Program-made: the position numbers and the translations under genes
The notes under the pieces: model-generated
The model's input: the letters and a program-made list of their open reading frames with translations, nothing else
What the model was told of the DNA's origin: nothing
The model's database searches: none
Origin: an uncultured Flavobacteriaceae bacterium
GTDB lineage: Bacteria; Bacteroidota; Bacteroidia; Flavobacteriales; Flavobacteriaceae
DNA length: 56,660 nucleotides
Reading direction: 5' to 3'
NCBI GenBank assembly: GCA_937929935.1
Contig: CALFUL010000031.1
Coordinates: 1 to 56,660, forward strand
In this document: positions 9,401 to 17,907 of the stretch, piece by piece
Numbering within the stretch: position 1 is the stretch's first letter
How the letters are laid out: each line of letters opens with the position of its first letter

Positions 9401-11933
9401 TGCAAATACAGGGGAAACAATTACTTATTCATTTGATGTACGGAACATAGGTAATGTTACACTTAACAATGTGCAAATTACGGATCCAAAGGTAACTGTT
9501 ACAGGAGGACCAATAGCGCTTGCACCTGCTGCATTCGACGATACCACCTTTGAAGCAGTATATACCCTTACCCAAGATGATGTTGAAAATGGTACCATAG
9601 AAAACCAAGCTGAAGTGACTTCCGAAGATAGCACAGGTGCTATAATTGAAGATGTAAGTGATTTTTCAGATGACCCTACCAATCCTACTAATATTGATTT
9701 AAATATGGATGGTGATCCTGATGACCCAACAGTAACAGATCTACCTGCTAATCCAAGCGTTAGCTTAGAAAAAGAAGGTGTCTTTAATGATGAAAATAAT
9801 GATGGTCTGGCGCAAGTTGATGAAACTATGAGTTACACCTTTAGAGTTCAAAATACCGGTAACATTAAAATTAATAATGTACTAATCAACGATCCTATTG
9901 TAACAGTTGATGGAGGACCTATAACAGTTATGAACCCGGGGGATATAGATACTGCGACTTTTACCGCAACCTATAAATTAACTCAAGATGATATTGACGC
10001 TGGTAAGGTATCGAATTTGGCTACAGTTTTAGGTCAAGATAGTAACGGAGATGATATTACTGATGATTCTGATGATCCTAATGAACCGTTGAATACAGAT
10101 GGTAATAATGATGGTGAACCTGATGACCCAACGGTTCTCGAGGCACCACAAGTATCGAGCATTAGCTTAACAAAAGCGGCAACGCCAAGAAGCTTTGCAA
10201 ATGTGGGTGATGTGATAACCTATGATTTGGTGGTAACCAATACGGGTAATACCACGCTATCTAACGTTGTGGTTAGCGATGCAAATGCAACAATAACTAC
10301 AGGTTCTCCGATTGCTTCTTTAGCACCAGGTGCAACCGCTACTGTGGAAGCCACGTATACTATCATTCAAAACGATATGAATGCAGAAAGCTTTACCAAC
10401 ATAGCAACGGTTAATGCTATTGATCCGCAAAACAATTCGGTAACGGATACCTCTGATGACCCAAACAACGGTGATGATGTAGATGACAATGCCGATGGCG
10501 AACCCGATGACCCAACCATAATTCAGTTAGATTCTGATGGTGATGGCGTTCCGAATAATGAAGATTTAGATGATGACAATGACGGTATTACAGACATTGA
10601 AGAGCAAAACGGATTTGATTTCTTAGATACTGATATGGATGGTACTATAGATCGATTAGATACTGATGCTGACGGTGATGGCATTCTTGATGTAATTGAA
10701 GCTGGTCATGGTATTGCTGACACCAATGGAGATGGTCGTTTAGATGGTCCCGTTGGTACCGATGGAATTCCTGATAGCGTGCAAAATAATCCTGATAGCG
10801 GTATGGTTACCTATACTCCACAAGATACGGATGGAGATGGTATACATGATTTTCAAGATATTGATGATGATGGTGATGGCGTACTTACATCCCAAGAAAT
10901 AATTGATGGTACAAATCCATTAGAAGAATGCGACCTTCTTTATACCAATATATCCGTGGCACCAGAAGCTTCGTGGAATGATGGTGATTGTGATGGCGAC
11001 GGTGTAACCAATGGAACAGAAAGAGCTGATGGTACGGATCCAACAAATCCTTGTGATTTTGTTGAAGCCAATATAACAGAGCCTTTAGGAGCTAATTTCA
11101 ATGCTGCTGATTGCGATGGCGATGGGGTAACTAATGATCAAGAGGATATAAACGGGACGGACCCTGAAGACCGCTGTGATTTTATACTTGCCAATGCAAC
11201 AGTAACGCCTAGTACACAATGGAATAATGCTGATTGTGATGGTGATGGAGTAACTAACGGTCAAGAATTGATTGATGGCACAGACCCACAAGATTTATGT
11301 GATTTTGTACTAAGTAGTGCTAGTGTAGCACCTAGCACAGCTTGGAACGATACAGATTGTGATGGTGATCTTATCTCGAACGGACAAGAAATTCAAGATG
11401 GTACAGACCCCAAAGATGATTGTAGCCACATTAATGGCACGCCGCTAAACAGCAGTGATTGTGATGGTGATGGCCTAACTGAACAAGAAGAAACAATTTT
11501 AGGAACAGATCCTAATAATGTTGATACTGATGGTGATGGTATTTCTGACGGACAAGAAGTCTTAGATAATACAAACCCTTTAGACCCTTGCGAGTCAATA
11601 GGAGGCACACCTCCAGATGGAAGTCCTTGTGGCCTCGAAATTGAAAATGAATTAATGACCCCAGATGGCGATGGCATCAATGATATTTTCAGAATTCGAA
11701 ATATAGCATCTTATCCTGATAATACTGTTGAAATTTATAACCGTTGGGGTGTTAAAGTATTTACCGCTTTTGGCTATGACAATGATACTGTTGCTTTTAA
11801 AGGTATTTCAAACGGAAGAGTTACAATTAAAGTGAATGAGACGTTGCCTGCTGGGGTTTATTATTACATCATAAACTACAATGACGGAGGTAATACAGAA
11901 CAAATGAGTGGCTATTTATATATCAACCAATAA
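3411..11933 (+). CDS. Giant T9SS type B multidomain surface protein (~2,840 aa)
   Basis: I chose the ATG at 3411 over the TTG five codons upstream; a further ATG at 3456 would also leave a complete signal peptide (hydrophobic run ending TLYAQ). The mature protein starts with thrombospondin type 3-like DxDxDGxxD repeats that recur between larger beta-sandwich modules. A triplet of 99-residue repeats follows (6642-7532). Next come about six tandem DUF11/DUF7507-like modules (about 8170-10520), each with a YTFxVxNTGN core. More Asp-rich calcium-binding repeats follow (about 10530-11600). The protein ends with a type B sorting domain (MTPDGDGINDIF, final SGYLYINQ). It is probably secreted by the type IX system as a calcium-stabilised stalk or adhesin. 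A PorP/SprF gene follows 10 bp downstream and an OmpA gene after that. The adhesin function is inferred. Confidence 0.92.
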   Translation: MNKPNNQYKLSKFNRMKPLKRKSFQNRITILTCFLMFCFTQTTLYAQDSDGDTIPDNVDLDDDNDGILDKNEKLRCDEPAITNSTSGSGIYQNQLYFFNWTDADFADGIDDGDNQTFVLANGLEVTATFSNVSNAVNAATYAPTDLQTWAGAFLHNLYNSSGSAEAFYGSANANVSFTITFSAIKFGNPYPVDILALDAESTNGVSETLTFTTNGADWTLLEQYAGGGVWSGAGTQNLVAIDTEPSGGTSIYYSADTSVLNVAINSSGAQAVAFGLWLRCDTDANGIVDNLDTDSDGDGCPDALEAAGSFNSADLDGDKSLGDTVDTNPASASYGVPTVAGAGQATTADVTAVGSDADFDGIADACDTEFNDNDGDSIPDATDLDDDNDGILDTEESLCALGSFIDYSSNTAGFALDGQTLASEIAGVTVEHNVQSTNNPSLWAGPETAGESYNFIRLGNNIGTPANQTSPLDTRIVTLTYDFNEPISGIEYSVRDMDMVGNGSETYRVRGFLDGVEVSATITAGVNTAPVTINGQSGYYEGTTANGSNLSFDNGVIYLFGSMIDQIEVSGLQTATNGPVINQGTLHTLNSGCFSSDTDNDGTPDLFDADSDNDGCPDALEAAGTFTAADLDGEDSLGDTVDTNPASASYGVPTAAGAGQATTTGVTTAGPDADFDGIADACDTEFNDNDGDSIPDATDLDDDNDGILDSIECPLNYVGISANTLGIGGGAFSNMSVTNIDISDVFGLPVNSGAIILSATGLNSDNGIRFVLSVDGILSDTSSFTISGTATSRLRAEIEHGRTLRINEFDGLESLDGLTYTLISAIDAGYTEVNAPPIYRVQNILGPSNSDHLIWQSNTAGVTKFNVFTTNTASNSVIRIRLALEPDTDGDTIPDCLDNDSDNDGCADAVSAAGTFTTADLDSDNSLGDTVDTNPASASYGVPTAAGAGQATTTGVTKATEVSVDTAPTNQQAYTGANATFTAVASATSTTTYSGTTPDYSSGTDDASGLRYQWQEDSGSGFSDIANGGIYGGATTASLVLTGVTLAMNGNDYKVIVTHIDNDCISEEATAELTVENEIIANDDDFSSTPVSGTNGGNTATVFTDDTLDDAAFANTAVLATITDNDGIAGLAINTDGTLSIPANTDAGTYSITYQICEATNTDNCDTAMVEIVLENEIIANDDDFSATPVDGTNGGNTATVFTDDTLDGNTFAATAVNPTITNNDGIVGLTINADGTLSIPANTDAGSYSITYQICEAINTTNCDTAVVDIVIENEIVANDDDFSATPVNGVNGGNTASVFTDDTLDGTSFANANVNPTITDNDGLAGLTINADGTLSIPANTPSGNYTITYQICEAANATNCDIAVVEISVIPDSDNDGVFDTIDLDDDNDGILDVAESGGNAPSNDEDGDGIPNWNDTTDDGNGGDGSTTDYTDTNGDGVPDVYDFDGDGIPNHLDLDSDNDGIYDVIESGGTDANDDGRADDDDNNANNTGSNGIPTSAGSGVMNPTDTGNNNSPDYLNADSDGDGCVDAIEAGFADVNGDGSLGDAPLTVDANGLVTSAAGYADPTETTSGTADYTDKAVNGCASISVTKTATLVDVNTNGIDDAGDRIDYTFVVTNTGSVDLTDVKVTDVLATVTPTTTISLAAGASNNSTYTATYTLDQDDINAGKFTNTAVAEAKDPGGTTISDTSDDPNNSANVDSNSDGEPDDPTVTNFTQEPSISLLKTGALQDTNNDGFPNAGEQIRYSFTVKNTGNVTLTGITISDPLVTLVGGPIDIDPGENDSTTFYALYTLTQPNIDNGSITNAAVVTGKDPDNVDVTDNSDDPTNSTNVDDNTDGDPDDDTVITLLKNAKIEIFKTGAFVDTNTDGIGQLGETVDYIFDVRNVGNVTLTGVTINDPKVTVTGGPITLAPGALDNTTFKASYPLVQADIDAGEVINRATVTSKDPDNIDVEDMSDDPTTSASEDETVVKLANDPKIALFKTSVFNDENGDGFANTGETITYSFDVRNIGNVTLNNVQITDPKVTVTGGPIALAPAAFDDTTFEAVYTLTQDDVENGTIENQAEVTSEDSTGAIIEDVSDFSDDPTNPTNIDLNMDGDPDDPTVTDLPANPSVSLEKEGVFNDENNDGLAQVDETMSYTFRVQNTGNIKINNVLINDPIVTVDGGPITVMNPGDIDTATFTATYKLTQDDIDAGKVSNLATVLGQDSNGDDITDDSDDPNEPLNTDGNNDGEPDDPTVLEAPQVSSISLTKAATPRSFANVGDVITYDLVVTNTGNTTLSNVVVSDANATITTGSPIASLAPGATATVEATYTIIQNDMNAESFTNIATVNAIDPQNNSVTDTSDDPNNGDDVDDNADGEPDDPTIIQLDSDGDGVPNNEDLDDDNDGITDIEEQNGFDFLDTDMDGTIDRLDTDADGDGILDVIEAGHGIADTNGDGRLDGPVGTDGIPDSVQNNPDSGMVTYTPQDTDGDGIHDFQDIDDDGDGVLTSQEIIDGTNPLEECDLLYTNISVAPEASWNDGDCDGDGVTNGTERADGTDPTNPCDFVEANITEPLGANFNAADCDGDGVTNDQEDINGTDPEDRCDFILANATVTPSTQWNNADCDGDGVTNGQELIDGTDPQDLCDFVLSSASVAPSTAWNDTDCDGDLISNGQEIQDGTDPKDDCSHINGTPLNSSDCDGDGLTEQEETILGTDPNNVDTDGDGISDGQEVLDNTNPLDPCESIGGTPPDGSPCGLEIENELMTPDGDGINDIFRIRNIASYPDNTVEIYNRWGVKVFTAFGYDNDTVAFKGISNGRVTIKVNETLPAGVYYYIINYNDGGNTEQMSGYLYINQ
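4491..4590 (+). repeat. Perfect 100-bp direct repeat, copy 1
   Basis: This stretch is identical by eye to 5439-5538. It encodes the start of a type 3-like calcium-binding block (core NDNDGDSIPDATDLDDDNDG). Flanking sequence is also similar but not identical. Confidence 0.85.
5439..5538 (+). repeat. Perfect 100-bp direct repeat, copy 2
   Basis: Second copy of 4491-4590, offset by 948 bp. 948 is divisible by three, so recombination between the copies would delete 316 codons in frame. Confidence 0.85.
6642..7532 (+). repeat. Three tandem 297-bp coding repeats
   Basis: Units begin at 6642, 6939 and 7236 (297 bp, 99 residues each) with the core E-I-[IV]-ANDDDFS. Each runs through TATVFTDDTLD-type and GTLSIPANT-type motifs to YQICEA. 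The units are close enough in sequence to suggest recent duplication. Confidence 0.9.
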
Positions 11934-11943
11934 TTAATAAGCA

Positions 11944-12897
11944 ATGAATATTAAAATAATGACTAAAATCTTAACGGTAATAACCTTCTTGGTACTATTC
12001 TCTGAGAACACTTTTGCTCAACAAGATGCACAGTTTACTCAATATATGTTTAATACCATAGCCATAAATCCGGGGTATGCAGGATCACGAGGTGTAATGA
12101 GTATTGGTCTTTTGCATCGCTCACAATGGGTAGGTTTAGATGGCGCCCCGACCACTCAGACATTAAATATTAATGCCCCATTAAAAAAGAGGTTAGGTGT
12201 TGGTTTTTCAGTAGTCAATGATGAGATTGGAAATGGGACAAGGCAAGAAACCTATTTTGATGGTATTCTTTCATACACCATTCCTACTTCAAACGAAGGC
12301 AAACTATCCTTTGGAATAAAAGCAGGAGGACATTTACTAAATCTTGACTTTTCAAAACTTCAAGGTTTTACTGATGAACAGGGAGCAAATGGTATACCAA
12401 ATATTGATAAAAAATTCTCACCTAATATTGGTGCCGGTATTTATTATCATACAGATAGATTTTACATAGGTGCTTCAATTCCAAATTTTCTTGAAACTGA
12501 ACATTTTGAAAACACGGCTGTCTCTAATTCGTTTTTAGCAAAAGAGCGTTTAAACCTATATTTAATTGCGGGGTACGTGTATGAATTAAATCCTGATTTA
12601 AAATTCAAGCCAGCGCTACTTTTTAAAGCTGTTAATGGAGCTCCTTTACAAGCTGATATATCTGCTAATTTTTTAATGAATGACCGCTTTAATTTTGGAG
12701 TGGCATATAGATGGGATGCCGCTTTTAGTGCGCTAGCAGGTTTTCAAATATCAGACCAATTCTTGTTGGGTTTGGCATATGACCGTGAGATTACTGAACT
12801 GGGTAACACCTCATTTAATGATGGTTCTTTTGAAATTTTTTTACGCTATGAGTTGTTCAATAAACCAAATCGAGTACTTACCCCAAGATTCTTTTAA
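11944..12897 (+). CDS. PorP/SprF family type IX secretion membrane protein
   Basis: A 317-aa outer-membrane protein with a signal peptide ending FAQQDAQFTQYMFN and the family motifs AINPGYAGSRG and RSQWVGLDGAPTTQ. It is the better match to the family consensus of the two PorP/SprF proteins in the window. It sits 10 bp after the giant cargo gene and 12 bp before the OmpA gene, so the three are surely one operon. It likely assists export or surface attachment of the giant protein. The ATG at 11959 (MTKILTV) is an alternative start with an equally good signal peptide. Confidence 0.93.
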   Translation: MNIKIMTKILTVITFLVLFSENTFAQQDAQFTQYMFNTIAINPGYAGSRGVMSIGLLHRSQWVGLDGAPTTQTLNINAPLKKRLGVGFSVVNDEIGNGTRQETYFDGILSYTIPTSNEGKLSFGIKAGGHLLNLDFSKLQGFTDEQGANGIPNIDKKFSPNIGAGIYYHTDRFYIGASIPNFLETEHFENTAVSNSFLAKERLNLYLIAGYVYELNPDLKFKPALLFKAVNGAPLQADISANFLMNDRFNFGVAYRWDAAFSALAGFQISDQFLLGLAYDREITELGNTSFNDGSFEIFLRYELFNKPNRVLTPRFF

Positions 12898-12909
12898 TAT
12901 TTATAAATA

Positions 12910-14835
12910 ATGACCAAAATCAAGTATACATTCCTTGTCGTTGCCACGCTAACACTTTTAAGTGTAAAGGCTCAAAACAAAAACATAGAAAGAGCTGATA
13001 AAAATTTTCGAAATTTTGATTACAATAAAGCCATCAATCAGTATGAGAAAATAGTTGAATCAGGGGTACAAGAACCCACGGTTTTTCAAAATTTAGCTGA
13101 TGCAAATTACCACACTGCTAATTATATTGAAGCCGCAAAGTGGTATAGAAAGTTGGCTGAATCAACTGATGCTTTGAGTATTGAACATTTATATCGCTAC
13201 GCCAGTAGTTTAAGATCTATAAAAGATTTTGACGGTTCTAATGCCGTATTTAAAAAATTACAAGCCTTGAATAAATCAGTTAGTGAAGATGAAATGGGCA
13301 GTTACATGGCAGCTATTCAAGAACAATACGGAAGTTTCGAAATTCAAACTTTAGATATTAATTCTTCTGCTTCTGATTTTGCACCTTCGTTTCGAATTGA
13401 TGGGATTGTATTTTCAACAGGAAGAGATACATCAGGACTATCGAAAAATATACATGGATGGAATAAAAAGCGATTTTTAAACTTATATACAGCAACAGAC
13501 CCTAGTGATTCAGGATTCAGTAAAGTACAGCAATTCTCAAGATCGCTAAACACCAAACTTCATGAATCTTCAACGGCTTTCACTAAAGATGGGAATACCG
13601 TTTATTTTACCAGAAATAAGGAAAAAGGCAAAAATTTTGGTCGAGATAATGAAGGAATTAGCCGTTTAAATCTATTTAGGGCAGAATTTATCAATGGTCA
13701 ATGGACCAAGGTTACCAAACTACCTTTTAATGCTGAAGGTAAATCAGTAGCTCATCCTGCATTAAATAACAACGAAGATAAATTATACTTTGCGTCTGAC
13801 ATTGAAGGCACAACTGGTCAATCTGATATTTTTGTGGTAGATATTAATGAAGATGGAAGTTTTGGGCAACCAAAGAACCTTGGTAAAAATATCAATACAG
13901 GAGCTAGAGAAACATTTCCTTTTGTATCAAAAGATGACATCTTGTACTTTGCATCAGATGGGCATCCTGGCTTGGGTGGCTTAGATATTTTCGCGGTTGA
14001 TCTAAAGAATATCGAAACAAGTAAAATAGTAAATCTTGGAGAACCCTTAAATAGCCCTGCTGATGATTTTTCGTTTATCATGAATGCAGAAACTAAAAAA
14101 GGATACTTTACCTCAAACAGAGAAGGCGGTATGGGTGATGATGATATTTACGCATTGTCTGAAATGAAACCTATTGATACAAGATGCTTTTCTGATTTAG
14201 CAGGGGTTGTTAAGAATAAGAAATCAGGTAAGGTAATACCCAATGCAACAATAACTCTTTTAGATAACACAGGTAAAACAATAATCAAAGGTCTTTCAGA
14301 CACTAAAGGTATGTTTACCCTATTGGCAGAATGTGGTCAAAATGATTATGTTATTATTGCCACAAAAGATGAGTATTTAAAAGACCAGAAAATAGTATCT
14401 ACAGAAAGAGAAAACATTGGAGATTTAAATCTTTTTCTAACCTTAATAGATAAAGGTGCTCCTATTGGTACTGATTTAGTGAAATATTTAAAAATAGACC
14501 CTATATACTTTGATTTTAACAAATCTTACATCAGAGAAGATGCCCAAGTTACTTTAGAAAAAATAATCAATTACATGAATGTGTATCCTGAAGCTAAAAT
14601 AGAAGTAAGGTCTCATACCGATAGCAGAGCTAGTAAAAACTATAACAAAAAACTTTCTGAAAAACGTGCAAAAGCCACCGTGGCTTATTTGATTAATAAA
14701 AGAATTAACCCTAGTAGAATTTTTGGTAAAGGTTTTGGAGAAGCCCAGTTAGCCAACGAATGCGCTGATGGCCTAAAATGTTCAGCAGCAAAACACCAGA
14801 AAAATAGGAGATCGGAATTCATTTTGGTTGAATAA
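12910..14835 (+). CDS. OmpA family protein with TPR and PD40 repeats
   Basis: The 641-aa envelope protein carries a signal peptide (cleavage near VKAQ) and TPR-like helices (about residues 25-150). PD40/WD40-like beta-propeller repeats follow (about 180-420, recurrent YFASD and GGLDIF motifs). Then come a carboxypeptidase-regulatory-like domain (about 430-510) and a C-terminal OmpA peptidoglycan-binding domain (about 525-641). The last shows YFDFNKSYI, VRSHTDSRAS, LSEKRA and KNRRSEF. This architecture regularly follows PorP/SprF genes in Flavobacteriaceae and is thought to anchor the export or adhesion complex to peptidoglycan. The gene is third in the operon and is followed by a terminator. 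Confidence 0.93.
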   Translation: MTKIKYTFLVVATLTLLSVKAQNKNIERADKNFRNFDYNKAINQYEKIVESGVQEPTVFQNLADANYHTANYIEAAKWYRKLAESTDALSIEHLYRYASSLRSIKDFDGSNAVFKKLQALNKSVSEDEMGSYMAAIQEQYGSFEIQTLDINSSASDFAPSFRIDGIVFSTGRDTSGLSKNIHGWNKKRFLNLYTATDPSDSGFSKVQQFSRSLNTKLHESSTAFTKDGNTVYFTRNKEKGKNFGRDNEGISRLNLFRAEFINGQWTKVTKLPFNAEGKSVAHPALNNNEDKLYFASDIEGTTGQSDIFVVDINEDGSFGQPKNLGKNINTGARETFPFVSKDDILYFASDGHPGLGGLDIFAVDLKNIETSKIVNLGEPLNSPADDFSFIMNAETKKGYFTSNREGGMGDDDIYALSEMKPIDTRCFSDLAGVVKNKKSGKVIPNATITLLDNTGKTIIKGLSDTKGMFTLLAECGQNDYVIIATKDEYLKDQKIVSTERENIGDLNLFLTLIDKGAPIGTDLVKYLKIDPIYFDFNKSYIREDAQVTLEKIINYMNVYPEAKIEVRSHTDSRASKNYNKKLSEKRAKATVAYLINKRINPSRIFGKGFGEAQLANECADGLKCSAAKHQKNRRSEFILVE

Positions 14836-14866
14836 TCGAAATTCGATGAGACGCGAATTTCAATTA

Positions 14867-14896
14867 AAGAGGGCTAACGGCCCTCTTTTCTTTTTT
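14867..14896 (+). terminator. Intrinsic terminator of the cargo/PorP/OmpA operon
   Basis: An eight-pair stem AAGAGGGC/GCCCTCTT (14867-14874 with 14880-14887) closes on a five-base loop and runs into a T-rich tract. It lies 31 bp after the OmpA stop codon. Confidence 0.88.
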
Positions 14897-15009
14897 ATGC
14901 CATTTATAAGCTGCTTATCTACAGCATCTTGCGTTTTACCGATAAAAATTGGTGGCTACATTAACATTAGCTTTCTTGCTCTACTATTCAAATTTTAAGC
15001 TAAAAACCA

Positions 15010-15297
15010 ATGATTTCTACTATCGAAAAAACGGTGCGAGTTAAAACCTCAAACATTGATACTCAAGTCGTAGTAAAGAAGTTATACGATCTCAGAAAAG
15101 AGTTAGAAAACTCCTATTCAGGCACCTTAAGAACAAAGAAATACGAGGAAACTAGAGAGTTTACCATCGATTTAAATAATGCCATATTTACTGCCAATCA
15201 AAAACTAGAAGGAAAAACGTTTCTTTTTGAAGATATGTTACAGCTTGAAAAATGTTTGCAAAATCTTCAAAAAAGGTTTAAGGGTTTAATGGTATAG
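15010..15297 (+). CDS. Hypothetical 95-aa protein
   Basis: I do not recognise a family. The product is small, charged and probably cytosolic and mostly helical (for example KKLYDLRKELENSY, and DMLQLEKCLQNLQKRF at the C-terminus). It has no signal peptide or membrane segment. It stands alone between a terminator and the convergent ebo cluster. Codon use looks like that of its neighbours and the ATG is unambiguous, so I take it as a real gene of unknown function. Confidence 0.6.
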   Translation: MISTIEKTVRVKTSNIDTQVVVKKLYDLRKELENSYSGTLRTKKYEETREFTIDLNNAIFTANQKLEGKTFLFEDMLQLEKCLQNLQKRFKGLMV

Positions 15298-15324
15298 AAT
15301 CACTAATATATGTGTTAGACTGAT

Positions 15325-16698
15325 TTAATAAAGAACATGTTCTTTTAATAGTGAAAATACTTGCGTAGGCAACATATTTTCTTCTAGCTGAACATTTTTA
15401 TTACTTGTAACAAAAATTGGGTGATCGTTTATATTTTCTGGTATTCTACCGTGCGAACCTTTAACTAAACTTGCTTCTAAAGGAATTATATTCATTAAAG
15501 TTCTGAAACCCATTTTTTTCTTAATTAATTTACAAATCACTTTTGGCATTACAAAAGGATCTTTTGGATCAGTCAACATTTCAACGGGATCATATCCTGG
15601 TTTTTTATGAATATCAATCATTCTCGCATAATCAGGTGCTTTTTTATCATCTAACCAAAAGTAGTAAGTGAACCATGATTGCGCATCTGCAATTACAACA
15701 AGATCACCGGTACGTTCGTGATTTAATTCATAATTGCTTATTTCTTTATCAATCAAGACTTTTTCAACCCCTTTAACCTGCTCAATTAGTTTCTTGATTT
15801 GTAATTTTAGAGATTTATTGTTTAGATAAATGTGAGCTATTTGATGATCAGCAACAGCAAATGCTTGACTCGCCCCTGCGTCTAATAATTCCAAACCTCT
15901 TTCTGTACGGATGTTCAAATAACCTTCTTTTCTTAAAACTCGATTAAGATGTATTGGTTGATTAACATTGGTAATACCATATTCAGATAATAAAATGATA
16001 TGACAATTTTGCTCTTGATAATACTTAACCAGTTGCTTAACTAGTTGGTCAATTTCTTCTAAGTCTTTTGAAATAAGCTTAAAATTTAATCCGTGTCTTT
16101 GTAAATTATAATCAAGATGGGGTAAATAAACTAATGTTAAAGTTGGATCATGAAGTTGATCGGTTTTAATCGCTGCATCAGCAATCCATTGGCTAGATTT
16201 AATACTCGTTTTTGGCCCCCAAAAATTAAAAAGCGGAAAAGTACCTAGTTCATTTTGCAAGGTGTTACGCAAAGTAGCGGGGTGTGAATAGCAATCAGGT
16301 ATTTTTCTACCATCAGCTAAATAGTTTGGTCTAGGAGTAACACTATAATCTGCAGTTGAATACATATTATACCACCAAAACATATTAGCGCATGTAAACT
16401 TTGGGTTTTCTTTTTTTAAAACATCCCAAATTTTTCTACCCTGCACTAATTTATTTGATTGCCGCCAAAATTTAACCTCACATTCTTCTTCAAAATACCA
16501 TCCGTTACCCACTATGCCATGCTCTGATGGCATTTTTCCTGTCAAATAAGTTGACTGTGCAGAACATGTAACGGCAGGTAAAACAGGCTTAATTGTGGTA
16601 TGTTTACCCTTTTCTAAAAATGATTTTATAAAAGGAGTATGTTCACCTATTAATCTTCTTGTCAAACCTACAACGTTGATTACCAAAGTTTTATTCAT
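15325..16698 (-). CDS. eboF: EboF-like alkaline phosphatase superfamily phosphodiesterase
   Basis: A 457-aa member of the alkaline phosphatase/nucleotide pyrophosphatase superfamily. The start NKTLVINVVGL leads into the nucleophile region PAVTCSAQSTYLTG, in which the Thr after Val is the likely nucleophile. Metal-binding motifs YLPHLDYN, LSEYGI and GSHG follow. I start at the ATG one base after the eboE stop, not at the TTG three codons upstream that would overlap eboE. It is last in the six-gene ebo cluster. In ebo clusters this gene is annotated as a phosphodiesterase or nucleotide pyrophosphatase. Its substrate is unknown; a phosphorylated or nucleotide-linked intermediate handled by EboC-E is an inference. 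Confidence 0.85.
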   Translation of the reverse strand: MNKTLVINVVGLTRRLIGEHTPFIKSFLEKGKHTTIKPVLPAVTCSAQSTYLTGKMPSEHGIVGNGWYFEEECEVKFWRQSNKLVQGRKIWDVLKKENPKFTCANMFWWYNMYSTADYSVTPRPNYLADGRKIPDCYSHPATLRNTLQNELGTFPLFNFWGPKTSIKSSQWIADAAIKTDQLHDPTLTLVYLPHLDYNLQRHGLNFKLISKDLEEIDQLVKQLVKYYQEQNCHIILLSEYGITNVNQPIHLNRVLRKEGYLNIRTERGLELLDAGASQAFAVADHQIAHIYLNNKSLKLQIKKLIEQVKGVEKVLIDKEISNYELNHERTGDLVVIADAQSWFTYYFWLDDKKAPDYARMIDIHKKPGYDPVEMLTDPKDPFVMPKVICKLIKKKMGFRTLMNIIPLEASLVKGSHGRIPENINDHPIFVTSNKNVQLEENMLPTQVFSLLKEHVLY

Positions 16699-16699
16699 G

Positions 16700-17893
16700 C
16701 TAAACAAGTTTTTTTCTTAACCATTTAATTTCTCTAACTATTGAATCAGATAGTTCTTTTTTAAGTTCAAGAGGAAGAACATCCCAAGTATAAGTTTCAA
16801 TTTCTAAATGCCTAGTTATTTGATGTTTTTTCAAATAAGCAATAACTTTTAAAATATGGTCTTGAGTTGAAAACAAAGCTCCAAATTGTTCTAAAAATAT
16901 AGGAACATGAAAATGACCACGAAGTTCAATAAATTTTTCCTTTTGAACTAAAACGCTTGGCAAATCATTGAATGTTTTGACTTTACCATCAATCAATTGG
17001 GTAACTTGATGTAAATATGTTGGCTCATCAAATCTAGCCAGTGATTGCCAAATTTCTTCAATTGTATTTTCATCATACAATACTTTTAAGGCCGCACTTA
17101 CTTGAATTTTACCAACATTAATTTTAGCATCATTTAATTTTCGAAAGGTTTCTTTAGGTTCTTCATAAGCCAAAGAAAAATGGCATATATCATAGCACAT
17201 GGTGATATAGCGCTTAATCATTTGAATTACCTCAATTTCTATATTTCCTAGTCGATCGGTAATAATCTTAATTCCAATAGGTATAAGATATGTCTCAAAG
17301 AAATCTAAAAACTCATCGCTATTTTCAATGAGGCCGTCTGGTTCTGGCTCTATATCAAGATGTAAGTACGTACCTGATGAAACTTCTATCTCATGCAGTT
17401 GTAAAACTATTTCTATTAAATGTTCTGCTCCTTTTTCAAAAACACATTTTCTTTCTTCATTTGATTTATACCAGTGTTTATAACTAATTGGTGAGGTAGA
17501 AATACCGCCTTCTAAACCCTTAGGAATCAATTCTGATAATTGCTTAAAAAGACGTTTTGTATAAGTGACTCGTTCAGGAGTAGACCAATCAGGTGCATGT
17601 ACATTTTCTTTAACCTTTTCGCCATGAAAATTTCCATATGGAAATCCATTCATCGTAAAAACGTAAACATTATTCTCACTTAGCCAACTCTTGAATAATT
17701 CTAATTTATTACCTTGACTAAGTTCTTCACTGGCCTTATTTGAAAGTCGTAAACCCAAACCAAAAGCAATGTTTTTTGCTACATTCTTTTTGATAAAAGG
17801 CACATGCTTTTTTAAACTTTCAAAAGTGCTTATCCAATTTTGACCTGGGTGTATATTAGTACAATAGGTAACATGGTAGTTGTTTAGTAACAT
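16700..17893 (-). CDS. eboE: EboE, sugar-phosphate isomerase-like TIM-barrel protein
   Basis: The 397-aa protein resembles the xylose-isomerase-like TIM barrels called metabolite traffic protein EboE. It opens with the typical HVTYCTNIHPGQNW. Conserved pieces follow: TMNGFPYG, a DIEPEPDG metal-site-like segment, CYDICHFSLAYEEP, and a C-terminal ETYTWDVLP. No signal peptide is seen, so it should be cytosolic. The gene lies 14 bp downstream of eboD and one base before eboF. Catalytic activity is not established for this family. Confidence 0.9.
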   Translation of the reverse strand: MLLNNYHVTYCTNIHPGQNWISTFESLKKHVPFIKKNVAKNIAFGLGLRLSNKASEELSQGNKLELFKSWLSENNVYVFTMNGFPYGNFHGEKVKENVHAPDWSTPERVTYTKRLFKQLSELIPKGLEGGISTSPISYKHWYKSNEERKCVFEKGAEHLIEIVLQLHEIEVSSGTYLHLDIEPEPDGLIENSDEFLDFFETYLIPIGIKIITDRLGNIEIEVIQMIKRYITMCYDICHFSLAYEEPKETFRKLNDAKINVGKIQVSAALKVLYDENTIEEIWQSLARFDEPTYLHQVTQLIDGKVKTFNDLPSVLVQKEKFIELRGHFHVPIFLEQFGALFSTQDHILKVIAYLKKHQITRHLEIETYTWDVLPLELKKELSDSIVREIKWLRKKLV

Positions 17894-17907
17894 TCAAAAA
17901 ATTATTA

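Noticed and set aside
14918..14930. Further copy of the regulon site on the plus strand (CTTATCTACAG)
   Set aside because: Only the ATCTACA part matches, no second repeat lies 21 bp on, and no ATATTTG-like element stands at +50.
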